A stretch of 64,000 nucleotides of DNA from Limonium bicolor (taxonomy: Eukaryota; Streptophyta; Magnoliopsida; Caryophyllales; Plumbaginaceae). Made by a program: the position numbers and the translations under genes. Position 1 is the first letter of the stretch; each line of letters begins with the position of its first letter. This document shows positions 24,954-36,139 of the stretch, piece by piece. The stretch covers positions 273,295,258 through 273,359,257 of the forward strand of contig CM041779.1 of NCBI GenBank assembly GCA_023374045.1, written 5' to 3'. Below the pieces are notes generated by a model. The model did no database searches. It was not told the origin of the DNA and saw only the letters and a program-made list of their open reading frames with translations.

Positions 24954-26697
24954 ATGAATTCCTACAACGTCAAACCTCCTAAGTTGACGAAGTTCAACTA
25001 CACCAGCTGGTGTGAACAGATGGAAGATCAACTGATATCCATCGACCTACAATTATGGGACGTGGTCACTGATGGCGACCTAAAACCCAAGTTCGAGGAT
25101 AATGAAGTTACCAAGGAGAAACCTAGGGCCAGCTGGAGTGAAAGCGACAACAAGATGATCAGTAAGAACAGACAAGCACGAAGGGTTTATAATGTCATCA
25201 TTGTCAGACTCAGACCAACAAAAGGTGTGGGACTGCGCACCGCTAAATAAGTATGGGAGTTCCTCAAAAACCGCATATGCGGGAACTGATTCAGTGAAAA
25301 AGGCTAAAGGAAAGCAGCGCTTAAAAGACAGCTTGATAATTTCAAGATGTCAGACAGTGAGACCATATCTGAGACACTGGAGAGATTCGACAAGATTTTT
25401 GTGTGAGCTCAAGGCTGTCGGGGTGACTCTTGACAATGATGTGGTGAATGAGAGATTTCTGGATAGTCTCGATAAAGACTGGCTGAACTTTGCCACATTG
25501 TTGGAGACCACGAAGGATTTGTCAAAATTATCTTTTGAAGAGATGGGCTCAGAACTGACAGTATACGAGGGAAAGATGAGAGGGGAACTGGCAATTCCAG
25601 GGGTGAATAAAGACTTGGCACTGAAGGCCAACAAAGTATCAAATGATAAAGAGAAGGAAAGTGGGAATACTGATGAGGATGAGGAGATTACCATGATTGC
25701 CAATGGAATTAGGAAGATATTCGGAGGAAAGCGAGGGTCGGGTCTAGATTTATAAAACCAAAGTCAAGAAAGACCAGATCATATGCTTTAGGTGCAATAA
25801 ACCGGGACATGTGGTCAAAGATTGCACATTAAAACCGAAAGAAAATTTTCATGACAAAGTCAAGAAGTTTACTGAAGCGGCAGCTGCAGCTTGGGGGCAA
25901 GACGTCTCAGACACAGACAGAAACAGAAGAAACAGCTGAAGTGTGCATGACGGTCGTGGTCGAGGAAGATGAAGAAGTAAGTGCAGCATCAGACAAGGAT
26001 TACTGTATGATGGCTAGTGAAGACTGGAAGAAGGTACTTGAAGCAGATGAGGTAAGTCCTGAACTCGTTGAAAGTGCTTTCAATTCCTTATCTAAAAAGG
26101 AAATCTTTAACTTACTAACTACTGCTGTTGTTAAAATTAAACTGCTTGAATCTAAGTTGTCTAAATTAGAGGTGCCTAAGGAACTGTCGTGGAAAAACAA
26201 GTTAAAAAAATTCCCTCAAATCAAGTTTGTAAAACCCTTGGTAGAAAGGATTGAATGTTTACCTGAATGGGCACAAATTGAGTTTAGGTCTCTTCAGAAA
26301 AGGCTGTGAGAATACGAAGAAAGAAAATGAAATTTTGACAAACAAGTTGTCAGGAATCTCTAGAGAAAAAGAAATAGATTCCCATCAGAATCCAGTTTGG
26401 TATACAGGAAAAGCCGATCTAACACAAATGTTGACTGGAAAGAAAAGAGTAGAAACATCAAACTCATCAAATATATATAAAACTCCTAGTTCTCAAAACT
26501 CTAGAACTAAGTATTTTTGTCAGTTTTGTCATAAGCATGGTCATAGTATAGGGTTTTGTAGAGCCTTGAACTCTAGACATACCTCTCGTACATCCAGAGT
26601 TCATTCCCAGTATAGAACTGACCAAATCAGAGACAGTTCTTCGTATCGAAAGAAAACCACGATTAGACAGGTTTGGGTACCTAAAACTAACAAGTAA
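24954..26697 (+). pseudogene. C2 gag, frameshifted
   Basis: The ATG at 24,954 opens MNSYNVKPPKLTKFNYTSWC, a UBN2/Copia-gag start. The capsid region continues in other frames (25,192-25,755, for example FLDSLDKDWLNFATLLETT). A CCHC knuckle CFRCNKPGHVVKDC lies at about 25,784-25,825. A long charged C-terminal part (25,851-26,697) has a second cysteine/histidine cluster, CQFCHKHGHSIGFC, near 26,519. At least four frame changes or stops separate these parts. The large gag with two knuckle-like clusters fits Sireviruses. Confidence 0.8.
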
Positions 26698-26734
26698 TTA
26701 CTTGATCATAGCACTAACAGCTGCACAACACGAC

Positions 26735-27913
26735 AATGGTGGCTGATGGACAGCGGCTGTTCAAGACATATGAGTGGTGATAGAAGAAAATTTTACTCTA
26801 GTTGAACAACGAGGAGGTAAAGTAACCTTTGGCAACAATGGGAAAGGTAGAATAATCGGAATTGGGACAATTGGAAAAGAACATTGCATTGATAAAGTTA
26901 GTCTGGTAGAGGGCCTCAGTCATGATCTACTTAGCGTCTCACAAGTTTGTGATAAAGGTCCATCCGAGGTTGTGTTTGATTCTAACGGTTTTTCAGATAC
27001 GTAACAAGGCAACACAGGAAGTTATTGCTTCTCCAAGGTTGTAGAGTAGGCAATCTCTACATGGTAGACGTTAGTGATCAGAATGATTTATCATGTCTCA
27101 CGGTCAACGAGGAGGACGCATTGCTGTGGCATCGAAGGCTGGGGCATGCACATCATCGGTTAATCAATAAACTCAGGATAAAGGGTTTGGTGCATGGACT
27201 GCCAGAAAAGAAACTTGATCATAGCACGATTTGTCAAGATTGTGCCTTGAATAAGCTTACACATGTTTCACACAAGTCTAAGGGTATGGTCAGCAGCGCA
27301 AAAATTCTAGATCTACTACACATGGATCTAATGGGGCCTATGAGAGTACGAAGTAGGTCTGGAAAGAGATACTTTTGGTGGTTGTCGATGACTACTCAAG
27401 GTATACTTGGACTATTCTGCTTCATCACAAGGATCAGGCTTTTAATGAGATCAAGAACCTGATCTTACAACTTCAGACTCAAACTGAGAGTACGGTAAAA
27501 TGCATACGTACTGACCAGGGAACAGAATTCCTTAATCAAAGAATGTCTCAGTTCAGTACTGATACTGGAATAACCCATACTTACTCTGCAGCCAGAACAC
27601 CCCAGCAGAATGGTGTTGTAGAGAACGAAAGAATAGGACTCTCCAGGAGATGGCTCGTACTATGCTGAACAGCAGTGGACTTTCATCTAGCTTTTGGGGG
27701 AAGCTATTAATTCTGCTTGCTACATACTCAACAGAGCTCTTATCCGACCCATACTACTTAAGACCCCTTACGAATTGTTCAAAGGACGTAAACCATCTAT
27801 TACACATCTTAGAGTGTTTGGATGCACATGTTATATTCATAACAATGGGAAAAATCGATTGGGAAAATTCGATAAGAGAAGTGATATTGGAGTTTTCCTT
27901 GGTTACGCTATGA
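26735..27913 (+). pseudogene. C2 protease and integrase, frameshifted
   Basis: The protease motif WWLMDSGCSRHMSGD is at about 26,739. GAG-pre-integrase WHRRLGHAHHRLINKL with CQDC gives the HHCC finger (27,127-27,245). Catalytic residues are visible as LLHMDLMGP (27,315), IRTDQGTEF (27,505) and QQNGVVE (27,602). The frame shifts near 27,375, 27,620 and 27,700. The C-terminal block ends with GVFLGYAMKSKAYRVFN near 27,890. Strand transfer would be the function in an intact copy. Confidence 0.85.
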
Positions 27914-29915
27914 AGAGCAAGGCATATCGGGTTTTCAACAAACGGACTCTTGTGGTAGAAGAATCCACAAATGTAAAGTTTGATGAGAATAATTTTGGAG
28001 GAAGGTCAAGCCAAGGAACAGTCGAGGATCTATTTCAGGCTAAAGATGGAATCGCTTCACTTGACGATAGTTCAGGAGGTGATTCAGAAGAAGAACTTAC
28101 TCAAGCTGAAACATTACCTCCATCAGCTCCGAACTCAGAACAGCCTCCGACTGTACCAATCGACACTAATGCTTCACAACGACAGTCAACAGAAGCACCT
28201 CATCGCTTGACGGCTAGGAATGCTCCAAGCATTGACATCACAAACATTCTGTCAGACTTGGACACAGGAGTAAGAACTCGATCTTCCACACAAAACTTCT
28301 GCGCCTTCTTTGGTTTTGTTTCTACAACAGAACCTAAAACCGTGAAAGAAGCATTGGAGGATGAGAGCTGGATCAATGCCATGCATGAGGAGCTGAATGA
28401 GTTTGTGCGGAATGATGTGTGAGAACTGTCGTTAAACCAAAAGATCAAAATATTATTGGAACCAAGTGGGTCTATAGGAAAAGCTTGACTCAGAAGGGCA
28501 CATTTCAAGGAACAAGGCACGATTGGTGGCCAAATGTTACAACCAACAAGAAGGCTTGGATTTTGATGAAACCTACGCTCCAGTTGCACGCCTTGAGGCT
28601 ATCCGACTTCTCATTGCGTTTGCCACATTACACAAATTCACTCTTTATCAAATGGATGTGAAGTGTGCATTCTTGAATGGACATCTCAAAGAAGAAGTAT
28701 ACGTTTCTCAGCCTCCTGGTTTTGTTGATCCAGAGAAACCTGATTATGTGTTTCGATTAAAGAAAGCTCTATATGGTCTCAAGCAAGCGCCAAGGGCCTG
28801 GTATGAGCGGCTCACTTCCTTTCTTTTACAATAAGATTTTAAACGGGGAAAGGTGGATCGCACGTTGTTCATCAAAGAAAACGGGGCAGAGAAGCTGTTG
28901 GTACAGATCTATGTCGATGACATTGTTTTTGGTTCTACCAGTTCCAGTCTGACACAAGGGTTTGCTTCTATGATGACCAAAGAATTTCAAATGAGTAATA
29001 TGGGTGAGCTCTCCTTCTTTCTCGGACTCCAGATTAGGCAGACAGCAGATGGGACGTACATCAGTCAGACAAAGTATACACTTGAGCTTTTAACCAAATA
29101 TAAATTCCATGAGAGCAAGCCGATGCTCACGCCAATGTCTACTACTCTCAGACTAGGTCTGGAACCCGATGCAGAGTCCACGGATCCCACGGTTTATAGA
29201 GGAATGATTGGTTCCCTCCTCTATCTTACAGCTAGTAGACCAGATATCATGCAAAGTGTCTGTTTCTGTGCACGATTTCAGGCTCATCCAAAAGTACCCC
29301 ATGTCAAGGCCGTGAAACGCATATTTCGTTATCTTCAGGGGACATCCTCACTAGGTTTATTGTACACCGCAGAATCACTACCTACTCTTGCTGCTTACAC
29401 GGATGCTGACTTTGGAGGATCTCTTACTGATAGAAAGAGCACTACGGGTACTGCGCAGTTCTTCGGATCAAATCTGGTCGCATGGTCGTCAAAGGAAACA
29501 AGCATCTGTTGCTCTGTCCACAACTGAGGCTGAATATGTAGCTGCTGCTGCTTGTTGTGCACAAATCCTGTGGTTACATAGACACTTGAAGACTATGGTC
29601 TCTCTCTTTTATACCCGTCCCAATCTATTGTGACAACACAAGTACTATTGAGCTTACAAAGAATCCTGTTCATCACTCAAGGTCCAAACATATAGATATT
29701 CGTCATCACTTTATTCGAGATCATGTTGAACACGGCACCGTCATTCTACTTCACTGTTCAACAGACAAGCAATTAGCTGACATTTTACCAAGCCCTTACC
29801 AAGAGAAATCTTCGAGAAACTTAGGTTTGAAATAGGCATGGTTGACCGAAGTGAGAATTTGTTTCCTATTTCTAGTTTTTTCCTTCCGCAATTTAACATT
29901 TTCAGTTTACACTAA
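27914..29915 (+). pseudogene. C2 reverse transcriptase and RNase H, frameshifted
   Basis: After an acidic linker (to 28,422) reverse transcriptase runs from about 28,419 with [38 protein letters not shown] and [16 protein letters not shown] stop at 28,832 precedes the intact YVDD box at 28,910-28,921. RNase H shows YTDADFGGSLTDRKS near 29,397 and STTEAEYVAA near 29,521. A tail with [14 protein letters not shown] follows, and the reading frame appears to end at 29,915. The catalytic residues are present, and frame breaks are what disable it. Confidence 0.87.
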
Positions 29916-30943
29916 GGTCGTTGTAATTTTTTTTTAGTGTGTTGAGATGGTCAAGTCTGTTTACACATTACAACCACAGTTCTTAATGGGTTTTTACATA
30001 ACCATTTACCATACTCTGTGATTAATAAGTTTTGTGCAAGTCCAAGTAGCTATTCATTTTCTGAGATCAACTGATATACATCCTAATATCTGGGGAAATA
30101 ATTTACCCTCCGCTGTCTAACATGGATCATAAGTCTATATACAGTGCCATGCTTGTATTCATGAATGACCTTGGTTTGAAGGATAGAATGGTGGTATGAA
30201 CGAGGCAGAGATTCCGCTGCTCACAGTTTGATACTCAACGCTCTAATTTTTAAACCAAAAAGAGAAAGAGAAAACAGCATTGGCCTCTCTTATCTAGCTA
30301 TTAAGTCTTTAAGGGTGCCTTATCACCTAACTTCCTAAGGGCAACTGCTCTGGGCAAGTTGACCCAACGCTGCTACAAAGATAAGGAGTAAAAGTCGAGT
30401 TCCTGTTCGTAACATGAAAAAACAAAAATCTAAAGAAGGGAATTTTTAAAGAATCAGACTGTGAGTATGAATCGGCAATGAAAGGTTCAGTGGAATAAGA
30501 CTGTACTTCTTGCCCCTTGTCGATTCAATGGAAAGTGAAAGAAAGGTGGAACTATTTCGGTAATACAAGTGTGCCACTGCATATGTGCATATATCCATAA
30601 ACCACGGAGTGTCCACTTTCTCCATTTAGTAGGTTGTATTATTTGATCTCCTTGGACGCCCCACTAAACAACTTCACTTATTACGGTACATTGTGTTATG
30701 CGAAACTTAGTCTAGAACTGAGAAAACATGTTTCGTAACGGCCTATTCCATTCCTTCGCTCCATTTTATTTAAAAACATATTTAAAGGAACAACATGATG
30801 TCATCTCTCACTGTTACTAAAGACGTTTGATATACTTTCTGCATTTTCTCTCACTCTACTCTCTCTGTTTTACAAACACAATCCTCTCTTCTGGTCATCC
30901 TTCTCTGTCTCAAATTGAACTCGAATTCTCTCTTCTACCGGCT
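29916..30943 (+). other. C2 spacer between pol and env-like ORF
   Basis: No coding domain. It contains a TATA-like word TATTTAAAG at 30,779-30,787 and a CT-rich leader (30,836-30,935) before the env-like ATG. The same arrangement is found in S, where the spacer is shorter. Confidence 0.55.
30779..30787 (+). promoter_or_regulatory. C2 internal TATA-like box before env-like ORF
   Basis: TATTTAAAG lies about 160 bp upstream of the env-like ATG at 30,944 and is followed by a CT-rich stretch. It suggests separate transcription of the env-like ORF, but I have no direct evidence. Confidence 0.35.
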
Positions 30944-32320
30944 ATGGACTCCTTCGACCATCTCATCGTCGACGAAAATGTACGCCCACTGGCTATGGAG
31001 AAGCCAATTGAACAAGAAGTTTCGCAGCCCATTCACGATTCTACCTCAAAACCCTCTCCGGATGTAAACTCTCCAAACCCTAATGCAGAAGCCACGAAGC
31101 TCAGTGGCAGCGCTTCCTCGGCGACCCCGACTGAAGAGGACCTCCAATCTCCACCTACGAATCCCACCAGACGTGGACTGCGAGATCGCTCCAAGAAACC
31201 GCCATTTACACCTAGGTATACCTCTGCACCGTCCTCGAAGCGCAAGGTTGCAAGCTCTTCTACTCAACAATCCCGGTCTCCGAAGCGCAAGAAGTCTGTG
31301 GGTAAACTTCTGTCAAAGCTAAGGCAAAGGAATTTAATCTTGAAAGATCACAAAATCCAAGTCGTGCTTACCCTCAGAAGCCAGTCTTGGCCGTGCCCTC
31401 CTCGAATCGGATATTGTCCTGGTAAGCTGATAGACTGTGACTGGCTGGAGAATAACTCGTTAGAGTCTTTAGGTGATGCCTTACGTTTCCAAGGTTGGGA
31501 TAAATTGCTTAAGTCTGAGACTGTATATTACCCCGAATATCTGTTTCCCTTTATTCAAAAATATGGAATTTCTATCTCCCTTTGAATTCAAGACTGAAGT
31601 TGCTGGCAAGAAAATGATAATTTCACCTGCATGGCTTGCCTATGATGTTAGAAGTTCCCCTAGACGGTCTGGCTGAGTTTAATTCCTAAAAAATGAGGTA
31701 GCGGTAGCGCCCCATACCGAGGTAGTCGATCATTTGCCTTGGCACGCGTGAGTTCTAGACTCAAGCACTACCCACAGCGGGATTTAGCAGTTTTGCCTCG
31801 TCTGTTACATATGATCACCTATCAATGTCTTCTTCCAAGGTCTGATATGAGAGATAAGGTTACACCAGCGGATCTTGCGGTCATGTGGTGTCTTGATAGG
31901 AAGATACATCTATCTCTGCCTAGGATGATTATTTCCCATCTGAGGAGTGTCATTAACAGCTCCAAGCCGTCAATTCCTTATCCGTTCTGGCTGACGAAGG
32001 GTCAAGTATCATCAGATTTCTCTAGAAGATGCCTTCTTCATCCCCGCTCAACCAACGAGCTATCTCGCTTTGGCCACTCTTTCCAAGATGGGCATGGAAC
32101 TCTCTGAGTCAGGCTGGACAACTTAAACAAGTAGGTAAACACACGCCAAGACTGAGAACCAGGCTGTTCAGGATCCCATGCTGCACTCTCTGATCCAGTC
32201 AGTTCTAGACTCAGTTCAGGCTTTGGATGAAGCGAGGTAATGGCACACTTGGCGAGGCTGGAAGATAAGCTAGATGTTCTTATGCCGGTGCCAGATTCTG
32301 AATCTTCTGAGAAAGTTTAA
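30944..32320 (+). pseudogene. C2 env-like ORF, broken
   Basis: The likely start is ATG 30,944 (MDSFDHLIVDENVRPLAMEK), inside an open frame that runs 30,827-31,585. The N-terminal ~130 residues are Ser/Pro/Thr-rich with a basic patch (SPKRKKSVGKLLSKLRQRN). A globular part begins near 31,420 (GKLIDCDWLENNSLES). It continues in other frames to 31,676 and 31,739-32,107 (LLHMITYQCLLPRSD, LAVMWCLDRKIHLSLP). A charged helical tail ends at 32,318-32,320. I see no convincing signal peptide or transmembrane segment. The position matches the Sirevirus extra ORF, and similarity to the plant-transposon-protein family (PF20167-like) is plausible but unproven. Confidence 0.6.
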
Positions 32321-32762
32321 TGATTGTTTGTGTCTGTAATTAGCTCTTGCGTTTGTTAGACATTGGTCTTTTTGATGAGGCAAAAGGGGGAAGGTGTTTA
32401 GAAGTCTTTGAACTGTTCTTGAATGTTTGGATTTTTGTTCTTAACTGTTCTTGATTCCTATGATTCTGTATTGGTACTTGAATTGTGGTGGATGGCAAAA
32501 CTACAATCTTTTCTGTGATTAGCATGTACTGGCTTCGCAATACTAGCCACATTTTGGATATACTAATGCTACAGTTCTACCTTTCGCTTAACTGCATTCT
32601 TGAATATTGTTTATGCTAAGTCTTTCCTCTAACGCTTACAAATCTCTGTTTCACTATTACTTCAATTTCTTTTATGAATCACTTTACGCTTGAAAGGTTG
32701 TGAGTGTTATACAAAGTACAGGATTAACTGGAAGACATGCAAAATTAAGGGGGAATGGTTTT

Positions 32763-32872
32763 ATGCGAAGCCTTCTGGGCACAAGACTCAGGGGCAATCA
32801 ATCCTAGCTGTTCAAGTTATGCAAAGCCATCTGGGCACAAGACTCAGGGGAAATCAATCCAAGCTGTTCAAG
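32763..32872 (+). repeat. C2 tandem duplication near the polypurine tract
   Basis: Two imperfect copies of about 55 bp (32,763-32,818 and 32,819-32,872), each with CTGGGCACAAGACTCAGGGG and AGCTGTTCAAG. They sit just upstream of the polypurine tract. Confidence 0.85.
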
Positions 32873-32893
32873 ACTTCAATGGTTTGCCGCATC

Positions 32894-32906
32894 AAAAAGG
32901 GGGAAA
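32894..32906 (+). promoter_or_regulatory. C2 polypurine tract
   Basis: AAAAAGGGGGAAA is followed by one C and then the LTR start TGTTAGTG at 32,908. Confidence 0.9.
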
Positions 32907-32907
32907 C

Positions 32908-33482
32908 TGTTAGTGCTGTTTTGATCGGCAAACTCAGTTTCAAACTGACAAGTACAAAAAGACCAATCCCTGAAGACGCGGTCAGTCCTAAACCGAGAGA
33001 GCAAAGAGAGAAGATAGAAGATATTAAGTAAGATTTTATCTATCTATTAAAGATAAATAAAATCTTCAATAGCGATATGTAACTCAACAACTCGATATCT
33101 ATAAAGGGAGCGGAGATACTAGGGTTAAAGTTAAGGTTTTACAAATTAGAAAAACCGAGTGGGAAACACGGGAAACACAAGAGGGATTCTTATGTGAGGC
33201 GATTCGCAGCAATTATAATATCAATCTGGGTTTATAACCTGAAGCTGTTCACGGGGTAGAACTTCAGGGGCTGGGAATTGTGGGATAGTCGCTACTAGAC
33301 GTGAGCTGAGTAATAGTACTCGTGATAACATTAAGGGAGTGCAAGTTGTACGTGATTAACTTGTATCAGGTGTGATACGTGCTTTAATATTAAAGTCAGT
33401 TAAGTTCTTTAGTATTTCCAATTCTCTGTTCTTCATCAGTCCGATACTAAGACGCATTGTACACCAGCGGTAGGATTCTTCA
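32908..33482 (+). repeat. C2 3' LTR
   Basis: 575 bp, nearly identical to 24,308-24,895. The differences are mostly one-base length changes in runs (TTTT/TTT, AAAA/AAAAA, GGG/GG), one ~13-bp block and about two substitutions. It is followed by GGACG at 33,483-33,487. Confidence 0.95.
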
Positions 33483-33487
33483 GGACG

Positions 33488-34183
33488 TAAACATCCTCCT
33501 CCTTTAGATGAGCTCTTGGAGGCGAGTAAATTGCTGACTACTAGGCGGTGGGATTTTCTTCTCATATTCGAGAATATAAATATCCGCTTTGGGTTGGTGA
33601 GGCTCCATGGAAACTCATTTTGGGAGAATTGCGGCAGAAGCCTTAATTCTTCATCTTCAATGAATTCGATCGTAATTGACGCTTCTACCGGCTCGTAGGC
33701 AAGTGTAGACAAAATATCCTCAAACTACAGTTGCTCCTCTTGTGTTAGGGATGGAGAGGGAGGGGATCACAAATTGTATAATATTTTCTCCACCTCTTCT
33801 TAAGATAACAACTTCCTGATAAGTTTCCCCATCTCTTCATCAGAACCAGTAGCTTCCAGATTATCTGGCGCGAATCAATTTTCACTCCTTAGAGTCACCA
33901 CTGGAATCTCTTCTAGCGGCTCAGCCTAACTCGAGCGAAATTTGTCAGGCCCCTAAGTAGATTGTTGTTTGTTCTGATTGAAGTAATAATATCCCAACTG
34001 ATCTTCTTTGTACAGCGTAGTAGCCTGCTCAACTTTCCACCAATACAGTTCTCGATTGAATTGCTGAGGTGGTTGATAATCCTTGACCAATCTTTGATAA
34101 GAGGATATCTCTTCTTGCATACGCGTCCATTCCAATTCAATCAACAATCTTCTCACCTTCTCCTTACTGCTTTCCATTGTCAA
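33488..34183 (-). pseudogene. X internal ORF fragments of unknown function
   Basis: In minus sense the first fragment begins near 34,183 (MTMESSKEKVRRLLIELEWT...) and runs 76 codons to 33,953. After stops, a second fragment (33,712 leftward) includes AYEPVEASITIEFIEDEELR and SSSKGGGCLR. It is cut by C2 and continues at 24,302-24,221. Tyr/Gln-rich and acidic patches are visible, but no retroviral domain. It is probably the non-gag-pol filler coding region of a LARD-like element. Function unknown. Confidence 0.5.
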
Positions 34184-35010
34184 AAATTAGCCTATCAAAA
34201 ACAAAATAAAAGGTAAAAGCAAAGTAGAAATAAAAACAAAACACAAGCCTGAACACAAATAAAAATAACAATAACAAAAAAAAAACAAAGGAGAATTGCT
34301 AAATAAATATATAAACCAAATAAACAAAAACAAAACTAAAAAGAAAATGAAAATAAATACTACGCAATCAAACTAAATTCTATACAAATATAACCATAGT
34401 AGAATAATTCTCAAAAATTTTATCTATAAAAGGAAAACGAAAATCCTAAAATAACACAGAATAAGGAAAATAGAGCTGAAACACAATTAACAGAAATTGG
34501 AAACATAATAATAAAAGAAGAACAATTTCTTTAAGAGAGAAACTACGATCAAAATAACTAAAATCAAATTAACCAAATTATTCCTAATGACTAAATCTAT
34601 AAAGAAAAATCGAAACAAAAATCCTATTGACCAAAATGGAAATAAAAGAAAAGAAAAAAACTAATTCTAACAAAAAAAAACAATAATCGGTAGCTATATA
34701 AAAAAGTTGCGAATCATAAAATATAAACAAATATAGCCTAATAAAACAAAAAAGGCTAAAAAAAATCAAATAAAAAATCACTGTATTCTGACTTAAAAAC
34801 AAAATAAATCATAAACAAAACACGCTAAGATGAAATAAATAAATAAAATATAAAATACATGAAAAATATCGTGCTTAAAAAAAACTAAATTCTAAATCAA
34901 AAGTTAAACAAGTAAATCCTACTTATATCAAACGTAAGGAAACCAATTAAGTCTAAGAAAATGAATCTAATTGAATAAAAAAAACGTAACTTACTAACAG
35001 TAAAAAAAAC
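34184..35010 (-). other. X leader region, A-rich on the plus strand
   Basis: Very A-rich (T-rich in element sense), with no ORF. It resembles the long T-rich leader that follows the primer site in Athila-like elements. It ends at an A8 run (35,001-35,010), the left breakpoint of the inferred inversion. Confidence 0.55.
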
Positions 35011-35144
35011 TAGTTTATATTGATTGTTTTATTATTTTATATTTGTTTATTTAGTCAGTCTTTTTATTAAATTAAGTAAACTTGTAAAAATGACGTTTAT
35101 TGTTTTTTTAGTTTAGTTTCTCAGTTAATTAATAAATTATCAGG

Positions 35145-35676
35145 AAAATTACACTGCCCCACCCATGACATTTGGCGAAATTTCACACTCCACCCACGTG
35201 GTTTCAAAAATTACTTTCCTCATCCATGTGGTTTCCCCCGTTTTACATGCAACAATTTTTCTAATTTTTGGTTAATTTAAAAGATGCTTAAACGTTGTCC
35301 AAAATTGATGAAACTTTACAAGGATGAAGCTAACGTGATATATTTTTGTTTAGTGAGAAATCCGGAGTTTTTCAAACTTATATGTGACATGTGGGACCCA
35401 ATGAAACATGTGACATGTTCATTGGGTCCCACGTGTCACATTTAAGCCTAAAAAATTTTAGATTTCTCACTAAACCAAAATATAACACTTTAGCATCGTC
35501 TATGTAAAATTTTATCACTTTTGGACAACGTTTAAGCATCTTTTAAATTAACTAAAAATTAGAAAAGTTGCTGAATGTAAAACGGGGAAACCACATGGGT
35601 GGGGAAAGTAATTTTTGAAACCACGTGGGTGGAGTGTGAAATTTCGCCAAACTTCATGGGTGGGGCATGTAATTTT
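35145..35676. mobile_element. Foldback MITE
   Basis: About 530 bp made of two long inverted arms (up to roughly 245 bp each). The left arm starts AAAATTACACTGCCCCACCC and the right arm, read inward, AAAATTACATGCCCCACCC. Motifs such as CCACCCACGTGGTTTC are kept in both arms. No ORF. The X LTR copy at 7,500-7,530 lacks it, giving the empty site. I could not settle a target duplication, so the superfamily is undetermined (Mutator-like is possible). Confidence 0.85.
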
Positions 35677-35785
35677 ATTAATTAATTGATCGAGGTCCCT
35701 GGGATCGACAACCCTACTTAATTCATTATTCCGTAAAATGATAGGTACACTAACTAGGTAGAGATAATCACATATTTCTACTAAT

Positions 35786-35815
35786 AAGTTTTTAGCGCCG
35801 GACACCTCTGACATG
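35786..35815 (+). promoter_or_regulatory. X primer-binding site, degenerate (inverted segment)
   Basis: Just after the LTR end (near 35,785) comes TTTTTAGCGCCGGACACC. The TAGCGCCG part differs by one base from TGGCGCCG, the start of the tRNA-Asp-type site used by Athila. The rest of the site is not preserved. The orientation is plus because the segment is inverted. Confidence 0.45.
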
Positions 35816-36139
35816 GTTAATTGACAGTTTTATTTTGATTTAATTGAGATTTTAGTTTTTTTTAAAGTTTTTTCCCTTCAAATTGTGTTAACGTCATTTT
35901 AGTTTAATGCAATTAGGATTTATTTTGTCTAATTTCTAATTTAGATTTTAGGTAGATTGTTTAGTAGTTATATTTTGTTTATTACACTCTTTTATTTTAG
36001 TATTTCTTATTGTTTTCACTATGTTTAGTTTTGTGATTTAGTTTATATTTCCGGTCATATTTATCATATTTATATTATTAGTTTGATTCTCTATTTTATT
36101 TTTATTTTTATTTAGACTTTCAGTAATTTTGAATGCATC
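35816..36139 (+). other. X leader, T-rich, left of Y2
   Basis: T-rich untranslated sequence following the primer site. It continues at 40,693-40,899 on the other side of Y2. Confidence 0.55.

Larger units (their letters stand above)
24308..33482 (+). mobile_element. Element C2: young env-bearing Copia (Sirevirus-like)
   Basis: 9,175 bp with TGTTAGTG...ATTCTTCA LTRs of 588 and 575 bp, a tRNA-iMet primer site, gag, protease, integrase, reverse transcriptase, RNase H, an env-like ORF and a polypurine tract. By eye the LTRs differ by about two substitutions and five or so indels, including one of about 13 bp. This marks a recent insertion. The polyprotein is nevertheless broken at about ten places, so it either moved in trans or its breaks are partly sequence errors. 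Confidence 0.93.

Noticed and set aside
25350..25703. A 117-codon minus ORF rich in Ser
   Set aside because: Antisense shadow of the C2 gag.
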